From Clostridium isatidis (GTDB taxonomy: Bacteria; Bacillota; Clostridia; Clostridiales; Clostridiaceae): a stretch of DNA of 64,000 nucleotides. Both the position numbers and the translations under genes were made by a program. The notes under the pieces are model-generated. The model made no database searches. It was given only the letters and a program-made list of their open reading frames with translations, and was not told the DNA's origin. Every line of letters begins with the position of its first letter. Position 1 is the first letter of the stretch. Where the stretch lies: contig NZ_CP016786.1 in assembly GCF_002285495.1 (NCBI RefSeq), positions 882,001 to 946,000 of the forward strand, written 5' to 3'. This document shows, one piece after another, positions 26,349 through 34,623 of the stretch.

Positions 26349-26417
26349 GCTCATATAAGTCCCATAATATGGTTGGGATGTCTCTACGAAATGACCGATA
26401 ATCATTTCTCTATGAGC
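26349..26417 (+). ncRNA. guanine-class purine riboswitch aptamer
   Basis: P1 GCTCATA (26349-26355) pairs with TATGAGC (26411-26417). P2, the L2 loop with ATATGG (GG at 26371-26372) and P3 GAAATGA/TCATTTC (26388-26394/26402-26408) with loop CCGATAA (CC at 26395-26396) allow the L2-L3 kissing contact. The joining strand GTCTCTAC (26380-26387) matches the J2/3 core except for one base. The specificity base in J3/1 is C (26410), which selects guanine over adenine. The base before it is T, where known aptamers usually have A. Confidence 0.88.
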
Positions 26418-26572
26418 GGAAGTGTGCCTAGGGTTCCGGGGTTAATAATATTACCCGCAGGTCCGAGCGGCACAGATACTAACATTGGTACTAATTTGCC
26501 ACTGCTGTTTTGCACCCTTTTTTAGGCTATAAGCAGTATAAATACTAATTTGGTATCACACCGAAGGGAGAA
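26418..26572 (+). ncRNA. ykkC-type aptamer, PRPP riboswitch (subtype 2b)
   Basis: The ykkC core motifs CTAGGGTTCCG (26428-26438) and AGGTCCGAG (26459-26467) are present. GTGTG (26422-26426) pairs with CACAC (26557-26561), and a long P3 arm closes with GATAC/GTATC (26475-26479/26553-26557). ykkC subtype 2b senses PRPP, and it is known to occur in tandem behind guanine aptamers before purine genes, where the pair acts as a logic gate. Position before purC and the 3' GAAGGGAGAAAAGCCC segment support PRPP rather than guanidine or ppGpp. The ligand call is by context. Confidence 0.85.
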
Positions 26573-26629
26573 AAGCCCAGTCGGGTAGGTTTCGCTTAAC
26601 CTACCCTGACTGAGCTTTTATTTTTTTAT
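26573..26629 (+). terminator. regulated terminator of the tandem riboswitch
   Basis: A long GC-rich stem (26573-26591 with 26598-26617, one bulge and one G-U) followed by TTATTTTTTTA, 30 bases before purC. The left arm overlaps the 3' edge of the PRPP aptamer (GAAGGG...GCCC), so ligand binding can block its formation. Confidence 0.88.
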
Positions 26630-26658
26630 AAATATTATATTTTAAAGGAGTGGATGCA

Positions 26659-27345
26659 ATGGAGTTAATTTACAGAGGCAAAACAAAAGATGTTTATGAA
26701 TTAAAAGACGGAAATTATATGCTTAAATTTAAAGATGACGTTACTGGTGAAAATGGAGTCTTTGATCCAGGAGCTAATACTGTAGGACTTACTATTGAGG
26801 GAATAGGGAAGTCTGGCTTGAGGCTTACAAAGTTCTTTTTTGAAAAACTAAATTTATTGGGCATACCAACTCATTATCTATCTGCAGATATTGAAAAGTC
26901 AACAATGACAGTTTTACCAGCAAAAGTCTTTGGGAAAGGTGTAGAGGTAATTTGTCGCTATAAGGCTGTAGGAAGTTTTCTTAGAAGATATGGATTATAT
27001 GCCAAAGAAAGACAAGAGCTTAATGGTTATGTAGAAGTGACTTTAAAAGATGATTTAAGAAATGATCCATTAATTACTGATGAAGCCCTAGAAATTCTAA
27101 ATATAATGACAAAAGAAGAATATAAAATTTTAGTTGATCTCGCAAGGAAAATTGGAGAGATAGTTAAGTCAGAGTTATTCAAAAAGGGCTTAGAACTATA
27201 TGATATAAAATTTGAATTTGGAAGAATAGGAAAAGACAATCATATAGCCTTAATAGATGAAATTTCAGGGGGAAATATGAGGGCATATCAAGGTGATACA
27301 TATATTGAGCCTTTTGAATTAGAAAAAATTATGTTAACTAAATAA
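26659..27345 (+). CDS. purC: phosphoribosylaminoimidazole-succinocarboxamide synthase
   Basis: 228 residues, SAICAR synthetase, step 8 of AMP/GMP synthesis. Typical blocks: YRGKTKDVYEL, LPAKVFGKGVEVICRYKAVGSFLRRYG, LIDEISGGNMRAYQGD. I use the ATG at 26659 (8 bases after AAAGGAG, 26644-26650); the GTG at 26650 overlaps that site. It is the first gene of an eight-gene operon controlled by the leader described above. Confidence 0.95.
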   Translation: MELIYRGKTKDVYELKDGNYMLKFKDDVTGENGVFDPGANTVGLTIEGIGKSGLRLTKFFFEKLNLLGIPTHYLSADIEKSTMTVLPAKVFGKGVEVICRYKAVGSFLRRYGLYAKERQELNGYVEVTLKDDLRNDPLITDEALEILNIMTKEEYKILVDLARKIGEIVKSELFKKGLELYDIKFEFGRIGKDNHIALIDEISGGNMRAYQGDTYIEPFELEKIMLTK

Positions 27346-27379
27346 TATTAAAATATAAAGTTTAAAAGGGAGTGAAAAA

Positions 27380-30300
27380 ATGAACTGTATACGAGTTTAT
27401 GTTGAAAAGAAAAAAGAATTTAATGAAGAAGGAAAAAATTTATTAGATGAATTTAAAAATTATTTAGGCATTTCCAGCTTAGAAGAAGTAAGGGTTATAA
27501 ATGAATATGATATAAAAGAAACAGAGAAAGAGATAGTAGATCAAATTATAGATAAGTTATTATATGAACCTTATACTGATTTGATGTATAAAGATTTAGC
27601 TATAAATGAAGATGAAAAAGCTTTTAGAATAGAAGCCCATAAAGGACAATTTAATCAAAGGGAAGATTCAGCAAATGAAATAATAAATAAGTTCTTAGAT
27701 TTTGATGTTAAAGTTAAGCATTCAAAAATATATATTTTAAAAAATATAAGAGATGAAGAGCTTAAAAAAGTTAAATCCTACTTTATAAATCCTTTAGAAT
27801 ATACAGAGCTTGAGTTAAATCATATAGATGAAGATATTTATGAAAAAGCTAATGAAATAGAAATATTAAATGATTTTATGGATATGGCTGAAAATGAATT
27901 AGAGAAGCTTAAAGAGAGATATGGCTTTGCTATGGATATGGATGATTTGTTATATTGTCAATCATATTTTAGAAGAGAAGAAAGAGATCCGAGCATTGCT
28001 GAACTAAAAGCAATTGATACCTATTGGTCAGACCATTGTAGGCATACAACTTTTATGACAGAAATTACAGATATTAAAGTTGAAGAAGGTAAGTATAAGG
28101 AAATATTTGAAGAAGCAATTAAGGAATATTTAAGTTCCAGAAAGTACGTGTACGAAGAAAATAAGAAAGCAATATCCTTAATGGACTTAGCTACAATTAA
28201 TATGAAGGAAGTTGGAAAGAAAGGTAAGCTTAAAGATAAGGAAGAAACAAAGGAAATAAATGCAGCTAGTATTGAAATAGATGTTGATGTAAATGGAAAA
28301 AATGAAAAATATTTATTAATGTTTAAAAATGAGACTCATAATCACCCTACAGAAATTGAACCATTTGGTGGGGCGGCAACCTGCTTAGGAGGAGGAATAA
28401 GAGATCCACTATCAGGTAGAACTTATGTATATCAAGCAATGAGAATTACTGGTTCTGCTGATCCAAGACAAAAATATGAAGATACTCTTGAAGGAAAATT
28501 AGCTCAAAGAAAAATTACTCAAACAGCAATGGAAGGTTATAGTTCTTATGGAAATCAAGTTGGATCAGCTTCAGGTTATATAAAGGAATTTTATGATGAA
28601 GGATTTGCTGCTAAACGTATGGAATTGGGAGCTTTAGTTTCTGCAGCCCCAAAGAATTGGGTTATACGAGGAGAGGCAGAAGCTACAGATTTAATATTAC
28701 TTGTTGGTGGTAGAACTGGAAGAGATGGACTTGGTGCTGCTGTTGGTTCTTCAAAGGTTCAAACAGAAAAAGCCCTTGAAAAATTAGGTGCAGATGTTCA
28801 AAAGGGGAACCCATTAATTGAAAGAAAAATAATAAGACTTTTTAGAAATCCAAGAGCAACAAGACTAATTAAAAAATGCAATGATTTTGGTGCAGGTGGG
28901 GTAGCTGTTGCAGTTGGAGAACTTGCCGATGGATTATATATAGATTTAGATAAAGTACCTTTAAAATATGAAGGACTTGATGGGTATGAAATTGCCCTTT
29001 CTGAATCACAAGAAAGAATGGCAGTGGTTATAGACAAGGAAAATTTAGAGGAATTTAAGAGACTTGCAGAGGAAGAGGATTTGGAAGCTGCTGTTATTGC
29101 AGAAGTTACAGATAATAATAGGCTTCAAATGGTATGGAGAGGTAAAAGAATAATTGATATAGATAGAGACTTTTTAAATAGCAGTGGGGTTAGAAAGAAA
29201 ACTAAAGTTAATATAACTATGCCGGATGAAGAAATATATTTAAAAAATAATCCTAGTCATGTAAAAAATAAAGGTATAAAAGAAGCCTTTATTGATAATA
29301 TGAAAGATTTAAATATCGCATCACAAAAAGGTTTGGTAGAAAGATTTGATAATACTATAAATTCAGGAACAGTATTAATGCAATTGGGCGGTAAAAACAT
29401 GGTAACACCACAGGAAGGAATGGTAGCAAAGATTCCAGTAGCTAATGGCGAAACTAGGACATGCTCTATTATGACCTTTGGATATGATCCTAAATTAGCA
29501 AAATGGAGTACATTCCATGCTGGATATTATGCTGTCATTGAATCAGTAGCAAAAGTAGTTGCCTTAGGTGGAGATTACAGAAAAATCAGGCTATCATTCC
29601 AAGAATACTTTGAAAGCTTAGGAAAAGATCCTACAAAATGGGGCAAGCCTTTTGCAAGTCTATTAGGAGCATTTACTGTCCAAAAGAATTTAGATATACC
29701 ATGTATAGGTGGTAAAGACAGTATGAGTGGAACTTTTGGAGATATCAGTGTTCCACCATCATTATTTAGTTTTGCAGTAACATATGACAAGGTAGATAAT
29801 ATTATTTCAAAAGAATTTAAAAAATCTAATTCTAATATTGTATTAGTTAATTTAAAAGTAGATGAAAATGGGCTAATAAATTTCAATCAATTAAAAGAAA
29901 ATTATTCAAAAATTAAAGAATTGGCAAATAAAAAAGAAATACTATCAAGTTCTACAATAGGCTTTGGTGGTATTGCAAGAGCAGTTGCTGAAATGGCATT
30001 GGGAAATGAAATAGGCTGTGTAATAAATAATGAAATAGTAGATGATTTGTACAAGCCTCTTTATGGATCTATATTGTTAGAAATTGATGGATATAAAGAT
30101 CTTGAAAAATTATTAGAGGGTCTAGACTATAGCCTAATTGCTAGAACAATAGCTGATAAATATATAAAAATAAAGGATGTAGTTATAAATCTTAAAGAAT
30201 TATTAAATGAATGGCAAAAACCTTTAAATGAAACCTTTCCAATTGATAATAAGCAAATAGAAATAAATGAAATTACACCATATATAAAGGGTTCTATTGC

Positions 30301-31087
30301 TAAAATTTCTAACTCAATTGCAGTACCAAGAGTTTTAATACCAATATTCACTGGAAGCCATGGAGAATATGATATGGCTAAGGCCTTTATGGATGCTGGT
30401 GCAAAAGTAGAAACTTTTGTATTCAAATCACTTAACAAAAAGGTTATAGAAGAGTCCTATAAAATTTTAGCAGAAAAAATAAAAGCTTCTCAAATTTTAG
30501 GATTACCTAATGGTCAAGTATATGGTTCAGAACCTGAGGCTTCAGGAAAACTATTAAAGCTTATATTTAATAATTCCTATGTAAAGGAAGCATTAGATGA
30601 TCTTATTGAAAATAGCGACGGACTAGTGTTAGGTATTGGAGATGGAGCAATAGGTTTAGTTAAATTAGGTCTAATTGAGAATGGAAGAATATCAGAAACA
30701 AATACTAAGGCACCTTACATTACAAGCAATTCAGCTGGAAGATTTATTTCAACCATGGTAGATGTAAAAGTTGTGTCTAACTTATCTCCTTGGATGAGTG
30801 AGATGGAAGTTGGAGAAATATATACTGTACCTATAGCTACAAAAGAAGGAAGAATTATACTTGGAAATAATCCCGATAAATTATTAGATAAGGGTCAAAT
30901 AGCAACACAAATTATTTCAAAAAATGTAACAGGAGCTGATAGATCAGTTGAAGCATTGACAAGTATCGATGGAAGAATTCTTGGAACAATATCTTCTATT
31001 GATAGAATAGGAAAAGATATTTATAAGAATATAGAACTAAAAGGACAACACAAAATATTCCTTTCTGGAGTTAAATATTACAAATAA
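27380..31087 (+). CDS. purL: single-chain phosphoribosylformylglycinamidine synthase with degenerate glutaminase domain
   Basis: 1235 residues of the clostridial/streptococcal single-chain PurL. The synthase part is intact: YWSDHCRHTTF (about 215-225), KNETHNHPTEIEPFGGAATC, GGRTGRDGLGAAVGSSK. The C-terminal class I glutamine-amidotransferase domain (from ~985) is still recognisable but its active site is lost: the elbow that should read G-I-C-N-G-F-Q reads GIGDGAI (residues 1085-1091, Gly1087 in place of the nucleophile Cys); FPGTNCEYD has become FTGSHGEYD (990-998); and the catalytic His of SHGEG is Thr1154 (ATKEG), with only Glu1156 kept. I infer an ammonia-dependent FGAM synthase. There are no frame breaks, so the domain is maintained for structure. 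Confidence 0.93.
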   Translation: MNCIRVYVEKKKEFNEEGKNLLDEFKNYLGISSLEEVRVINEYDIKETEKEIVDQIIDKLLYEPYTDLMYKDLAINEDEKAFRIEAHKGQFNQREDSANEIINKFLDFDVKVKHSKIYILKNIRDEELKKVKSYFINPLEYTELELNHIDEDIYEKANEIEILNDFMDMAENELEKLKERYGFAMDMDDLLYCQSYFRREERDPSIAELKAIDTYWSDHCRHTTFMTEITDIKVEEGKYKEIFEEAIKEYLSSRKYVYEENKKAISLMDLATINMKEVGKKGKLKDKEETKEINAASIEIDVDVNGKNEKYLLMFKNETHNHPTEIEPFGGAATCLGGGIRDPLSGRTYVYQAMRITGSADPRQKYEDTLEGKLAQRKITQTAMEGYSSYGNQVGSASGYIKEFYDEGFAAKRMELGALVSAAPKNWVIRGEAEATDLILLVGGRTGRDGLGAAVGSSKVQTEKALEKLGADVQKGNPLIERKIIRLFRNPRATRLIKKCNDFGAGGVAVAVGELADGLYIDLDKVPLKYEGLDGYEIALSESQERMAVVIDKENLEEFKRLAEEEDLEAAVIAEVTDNNRLQMVWRGKRIIDIDRDFLNSSGVRKKTKVNITMPDEEIYLKNNPSHVKNKGIKEAFIDNMKDLNIASQKGLVERFDNTINSGTVLMQLGGKNMVTPQEGMVAKIPVANGETRTCSIMTFGYDPKLAKWSTFHAGYYAVIESVAKVVALGGDYRKIRLSFQEYFESLGKDPTKWGKPFASLLGAFTVQKNLDIPCIGGKDSMSGTFGDISVPPSLFSFAVTYDKVDNIISKEFKKSNSNIVLVNLKVDENGLINFNQLKENYSKIKELANKKEILSSSTIGFGGIARAVAEMALGNEIGCVINNEIVDDLYKPLYGSILLEIDGYKDLEKLLEGLDYSLIARTIADKYIKIKDVVINLKELLNEWQKPLNETFPIDNKQIEINEITPYIKGSIAKISNSIAVPRVLIPIFTGSHGEYDMAKAFMDAGAKVETFVFKSLNKKVIEESYKILAEKIKASQILGLPNGQVYGSEPEASGKLLKLIFNNSYVKEALDDLIENSDGLVLGIGDGAIGLVKLGLIENGRISETNTKAPYITSNSAGRFISTMVDVKVVSNLSPWMSEMEVGEIYTVPIATKEGRIILGNNPDKLLDKGQIATQIISKNVTGADRSVEALTSIDGRILGTISSIDRIGKDIYKNIELKGQHKIFLSGVKYYK

Positions 31088-31107
31088 TGGATAATGGAGG
31101 AAGAAAG

Positions 31108-31599
31108 ATGAAGCTAGCTATAGTTATGGGAAGCATTTCTGATAAAGAAATTGCTTATAAGGTTATAGAAATACTAGAGAAATTTGAAGTGAAATATGAA
31201 GTGAAAGTAATATCAGCTCATAGATCACCTGAATTGGCTGCGGACTTTGCAAAATGTGCAGAAAAACAGGGTATAGAAGCAATAATAGCAATAGCAGGAA
31301 AAGCTGCTCATTTAGCAGGAGTTATAGCAGCTATGACACCATTACCTGTAATTGGGCTTCCTGTTAAATCTTCTACAATGGATGGATTAGATTCTTTATT
31401 ATCAGTTGTACAGATGCCTAAAGGAGTTCCTGTAGCTACTGTTGCTATTAATGGTGGAGAAAATGCTGGCTTACTAGCAGTCCAAATATTATCAGTAAAA
31501 TACCCTGAGCTAAGGGAAAAGCTAAAAGACTACAAAAAGAAAATGACAGAAGATGTAATAAAAATGAATAAGGAACTCAATGAGATTTTAAAAAAATAG
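31108..31599 (+). CDS. purE: 5-(carboxyamino)imidazole ribonucleotide mutase / AIR carboxylase
   Basis: 163 residues: MGSISDKE (substrate loop), SAHRSPE (catalytic His), AIAGKAAHLAGVIAAM and LDSLLSVVQMPKGVPVATVAI. It forms CAIR. The ATG at 31108 is 7 bases after GGAGG (31096-31100); the ATG at 31087, overlapping the purL stop, would put the site inside the coding region. No purK is in the operon, so either purK is elsewhere or the enzyme uses CO2/bicarbonate directly. The GKAAH (rather than GGAAH) loop is noted. Confidence 0.93.
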   Translation: MKLAIVMGSISDKEIAYKVIEILEKFEVKYEVKVISAHRSPELAADFAKCAEKQGIEAIIAIAGKAAHLAGVIAAMTPLPVIGLPVKSSTMDGLDSLLSVVQMPKGVPVATVAINGGENAGLLAVQILSVKYPELREKLKDYKKKMTEDVIKMNKELNEILKK

Positions 31600-31610
31600 G
31601 AGGTACAGCA

Positions 31611-32984
31611 TTGAGTGGAGTAGTTGGAATATATAGTTCAAATAGAAAGGATGTAGCACAGGTTGTTTATTATGGACTTTATGCATTACAGCATAGAGGA
31701 CAGATAAGTGCAGGAATAGCAGTAAATAATAATGGTTTTATAGATTATCATAGGGAGGCAGGTCTTGTTAATGAAGTTTTATCCAAGGATAACTTATATA
31801 AACTTACTGGCAATATAGCCATAGGACATGTTAGATATGCTTTTAATTCAAGTAATCAGAGCCTTTTAACTACCCTGCCACTAGTAGCTGGTTATAAAAG
31901 AGGTGCATTAGCCATAACTCTTGATGGATCAATTGTTAATTCTAATATTTTAAGAGATAAGTTAGAAGAAGAAGGAGTGATTTTTCAATCTGAGTTAGAT
32001 GCAGAAGTTATTGCAAACTTAGTTGCTAGAAATAGTAGGGATAATATAGAAGAAGCAGTTATAAAATCTCTAGATGAACTTTCAGGTTCTTATGCTCTAA
32101 TAATGATGACAAATGATAGGTTAATAGCAGCAAGGGATCCTTATGGTATAAAACCATTATGTCTAGGTAAATTAGGAAAAGACTATATTGTATCTTCTGA
32201 AAGTTGTGTATTTGATAATATAGGAGCAGAATTTCTTAGAGATATAGATCCAGGTGAAGTAATTGTTATAGACAATGAAGCTTTAAGAACTATATCAAGA
32301 AAAAAAGCAAAAGAAAACTTATGTCTTTTTGAACTAGTTTATTTTGCCAGACCTGATAGTCTTCTATATGGTAAAAGTATTTATTCATCAAGAAGGGAAG
32401 CAGGAAGACAATTGGCAAGGGAGTCAAGAAATGATGCAGATATTATAATTGGGGGACCTGATTCTGGAACTGTTTTCGCCATAGGCTTTGCTGAAGAAGC
32501 AAATATTCCATATGCTGAAGGTTTAATAAAAAATAGATATGTCGGTAGAACTTTTATACAACCTAGCCAGGAATTAAGAGAACAGGGAGTTATGATAAAA
32601 CTAAATGCCATAAAAGAAAACATTGATGGCAAAAGAATTATTCTTGTAGATGATTCTATAGTTAGAGGGACAACTATGAAAAGAATTGTGCAAATGTTAA
32701 AAAAGGCAGGAGCAAAGGAAGTTCATGTAAGAATAGCTTCACCACCAGTAATAAATGCCTGCCATTTAGGAATGGATACTCCTAGTAAAAAAGATCTAAT
32801 TGCTGCTAATATGAGTTCGGAGGAAATAAGAAAGCTAATAGGAGCCGATTCACTTTATTTTATGTCTCTAGAAGGTCTAGTTAAATCTGTAGGGAAAAAT
32901 AATGGATTTTGTACAGGCTGTTTCAATAACAGATATGCTATAGATCCACCAGAAGAGGAGGGAAAAAATGTCTATAACTTATAA
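31611..32984 (+). CDS. purF: amidophosphoribosyltransferase with mutated glutaminase site
   Basis: 457 residues; TTG start at 31611, 7 bases after AGGAGG, with an in-frame stop upstream, so the N-terminus is fixed as M-S-G-V-V-G. PurF needs Cys as its first mature residue (C-G-V-x-G); here it is Ser2. The oxyanion loop HNGN is LDGS (Asn to Asp105) and RYSTTG is RYAFNSS (75-81), while Asp130 and the ALQHRGQ helix remain. The PRTase domain is fully conserved (ILVDDSIVRGTT, 344-355; NRYVGRTFIQPSQ), as are the four [4Fe-4S] cysteines C238, C384, C434, C437 known from B. subtilis PurF. I infer NH3-dependent activity. Confidence 0.95.
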   Translation: MSGVVGIYSSNRKDVAQVVYYGLYALQHRGQISAGIAVNNNGFIDYHREAGLVNEVLSKDNLYKLTGNIAIGHVRYAFNSSNQSLLTTLPLVAGYKRGALAITLDGSIVNSNILRDKLEEEGVIFQSELDAEVIANLVARNSRDNIEEAVIKSLDELSGSYALIMMTNDRLIAARDPYGIKPLCLGKLGKDYIVSSESCVFDNIGAEFLRDIDPGEVIVIDNEALRTISRKKAKENLCLFELVYFARPDSLLYGKSIYSSRREAGRQLARESRNDADIIIGGPDSGTVFAIGFAEEANIPYAEGLIKNRYVGRTFIQPSQELREQGVMIKLNAIKENIDGKRIILVDDSIVRGTTMKRIVQMLKKAGAKEVHVRIASPPVINACHLGMDTPSKKDLIAANMSSEEIRKLIGADSLYFMSLEGLVKSVGKNNGFCTGCFNNRYAIDPPEEEGKNVYNL

Positions 32985-34008
32985 GGATTCAGGAGTAGAT
33001 AAGGAAGCTGGATATAAGGAAATAGAACTTATTAAGGATGTAGTTAAAAAGACTCATATACCTGGGGTGTTAAATGATATAGGTAGTTTTGCAGGTTTAT
33101 TTCAAATTGATATAAAAAAATATAAGGAGCCTGTGTTAGTATCAGGAACAGATGGAGTAGGAACTAAGCTAAAGATTGCTTTTATGCTGGAAAAGCATGA
33201 TAGCATTGGAGAAGATTGTGTAGCTATGTGTGTTAATGATATTCTCTGCCAAGGAGCCAAACCTCTATTTTTCTTAGATTATATTAGCACTGGTAAATTG
33301 ATCCCTGAAAAAATGGCCAAAATAGTTGAAGGGATATCTAATGGATGCTTAAAAGCAAGCTGTGCTTTAATTGGTGGAGAAACCGCTGAAATGCCGGGCT
33401 TATATGAGAAAGAAGAATATGATTTAGCTGGTTTTTGTGTAGGTATAGTAGATAAAGAAAATATTATAGATGGCTCTACAATAGCAGAGGGGGACATAAT
33501 AATTGGACTAGCTTCTTCAGGAGTTCATAGCAATGGATATTCATTAATTAGAAAGCTCCTATTAGAAAAGGAGAAATTAGATTTTAATAGATATTATGCT
33601 AGCTTGGACTCTAGCTTAGGAGAGGAATTACTAAAACCTACAAGGATTTATTATGACCCTGTATATGGCTTAATTGAAAATTTTAATATTAAAGGTTTAT
33701 GCCATATTACAGGCGGTGGATTTTATGAGAATATTCCTAGAATGCTGCCTGATGGACTAGAGGCGAATATAAAAACTTGGCTAATCGATACTCCTCCGGT
33801 ATTTAATTTGATACAAGAATTGGGAAATATTGATATTGATGAGATGTATTCTACCTTTAATATGGGGGTTGGAATGATGTTTGTTATTTCAAAAGAAGAT
33901 CTGCCAAAAATAAAAAACTATTTACAGGAAAGAGATGAGAAGTTTTATATATTAGGAGATATTAAAAAAGGCAATAAGGGTGTTAAATTATGGCACAAAC
34001 CAAAATAG
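32968..34008 (+). CDS. purM: phosphoribosylformylglycinamidine cyclo-ligase
   Basis: 346 residues, AIR synthetase, step 5. TYKDSGVDKEAGYK at the N-terminus, VSGTDGVGTKLKIAF (ATP-binding), LIGGETAEMPG, ASSGVHSNGYSLIRK and HITGGGFYENIPRM are the expected blocks. It starts inside the end of purF (17-base overlap) with GGAGGG upstream, and overlaps purN at its 3' end, so translation along this stretch is tightly coupled. Confidence 0.96.
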   Translation: MSITYKDSGVDKEAGYKEIELIKDVVKKTHIPGVLNDIGSFAGLFQIDIKKYKEPVLVSGTDGVGTKLKIAFMLEKHDSIGEDCVAMCVNDILCQGAKPLFFLDYISTGKLIPEKMAKIVEGISNGCLKASCALIGGETAEMPGLYEKEEYDLAGFCVGIVDKENIIDGSTIAEGDIIIGLASSGVHSNGYSLIRKLLLEKEKLDFNRYYASLDSSLGEELLKPTRIYYDPVYGLIENFNIKGLCHITGGGFYENIPRMLPDGLEANIKTWLIDTPPVFNLIQELGNIDIDEMYSTFNMGVGMMFVISKEDLPKIKNYLQERDEKFYILGDIKKGNKGVKLWHKPK

Positions 34009-34619
34009 GAGTACTAATTTCAGGTGGCGGAACTAATTTGCAGATCTTAATTGATAATATAAAAAAAGGCTATATAAATGGAAGTATAAAATTAATTATT
34101 TCCAATAAAGAAGATGCCTTTGGTTTAGAAAGAGCTAAGAAAGCCGATATTGAAGCAATATATATTAACCCAACTCTGTATAAAAATGCAGTAGATTATG
34201 ATAGAAAGCTAATTGAGGAATTTAAAAAAAGGGATATTGAATTAATAGTATTAGCAGGATATTTAAAAATACTTTCAAGAGAGTTTGTAGTTGAATATAG
34301 GGACAGGATAATAAATATACATCCTTCTCTTATCCCTAGTTTTTGTGGAAAAAGCTTTTATGGGAAAAGGGTACATAAGGCTGTACTTGATTATGGCTGC
34401 AAAATAACTGGAGCAACTGTTCATTTTGTAGATGAAAATACAGATACTGGACCAGTGATACTACAGGAACCAGTAAAAGTTTATGATGATGATACTGTGG
34501 AAAGTCTTCAAAAAAGAGTATTGGAAGCTGAACATAAGATTTTATCAAAAGCTGTAAAGTTGTTTTGTGAGGGAAAGCTAAAAATAGAAGGAAGACATGT
34601 AAAAATAATTGAGGAGTGA
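33990..34619 (+). CDS. purN: phosphoribosylglycinamide formyltransferase
   Basis: 209 residues; transfers formyl from 10-formyl-THF to GAR. IGVLISGGGTNLQ (GAR phosphate loop), INIHPSLIPSF (catalytic Asn/His) and TVHFVDENTDTGPVI (catalytic Asp) are all intact. The ATG lies 19 bases inside the end of purM, preceded by AAGGG. The canonical PSFPG is PSFCGKSFYGKR here, a mild variation. Confidence 0.95.
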   Translation: MAQTKIGVLISGGGTNLQILIDNIKKGYINGSIKLIISNKEDAFGLERAKKADIEAIYINPTLYKNAVDYDRKLIEEFKKRDIELIVLAGYLKILSREFVVEYRDRIINIHPSLIPSFCGKSFYGKRVHKAVLDYGCKITGATVHFVDENTDTGPVILQEPVKVYDDDTVESLQKRVLEAEHKILSKAVKLFCEGKLKIEGRHVKIIEE

Positions 34620-34623
34620 TATT

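Noticed and set aside
26418..26475. Possible tRNA-like sequence in the purC leader (GGTTCC and CCGAG boxes)
   Set aside because: No acceptor stem or anticodon arm can be formed; the boxes are the conserved core of a ykkC-type aptamer.
28798..30438. Minus-strand ORFs inside purL
   Set aside because: Shadow frames with low-complexity Ser/Ile composition and no ribosome binding site; purL itself is well conserved.
30620..30660. Sequencing error as the cause of the missing PurL Cys
   Set aside because: The frame is intact and at least three separate motifs of the glutaminase domain are altered, which single-base errors cannot explain.
31087..31107. Start of purE at the ATG overlapping the purL stop
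   Set aside because: The GGAGG would then be inside the coding sequence; the ATG at 31108 has ideal spacing and gives the family's normal N-terminus.
31611..31640. A propeptide that could restore Cys1 in PurF
   Set aside because: In the PurF frame there is a stop at 31581 and no start codon between it and the TTG at 31611.
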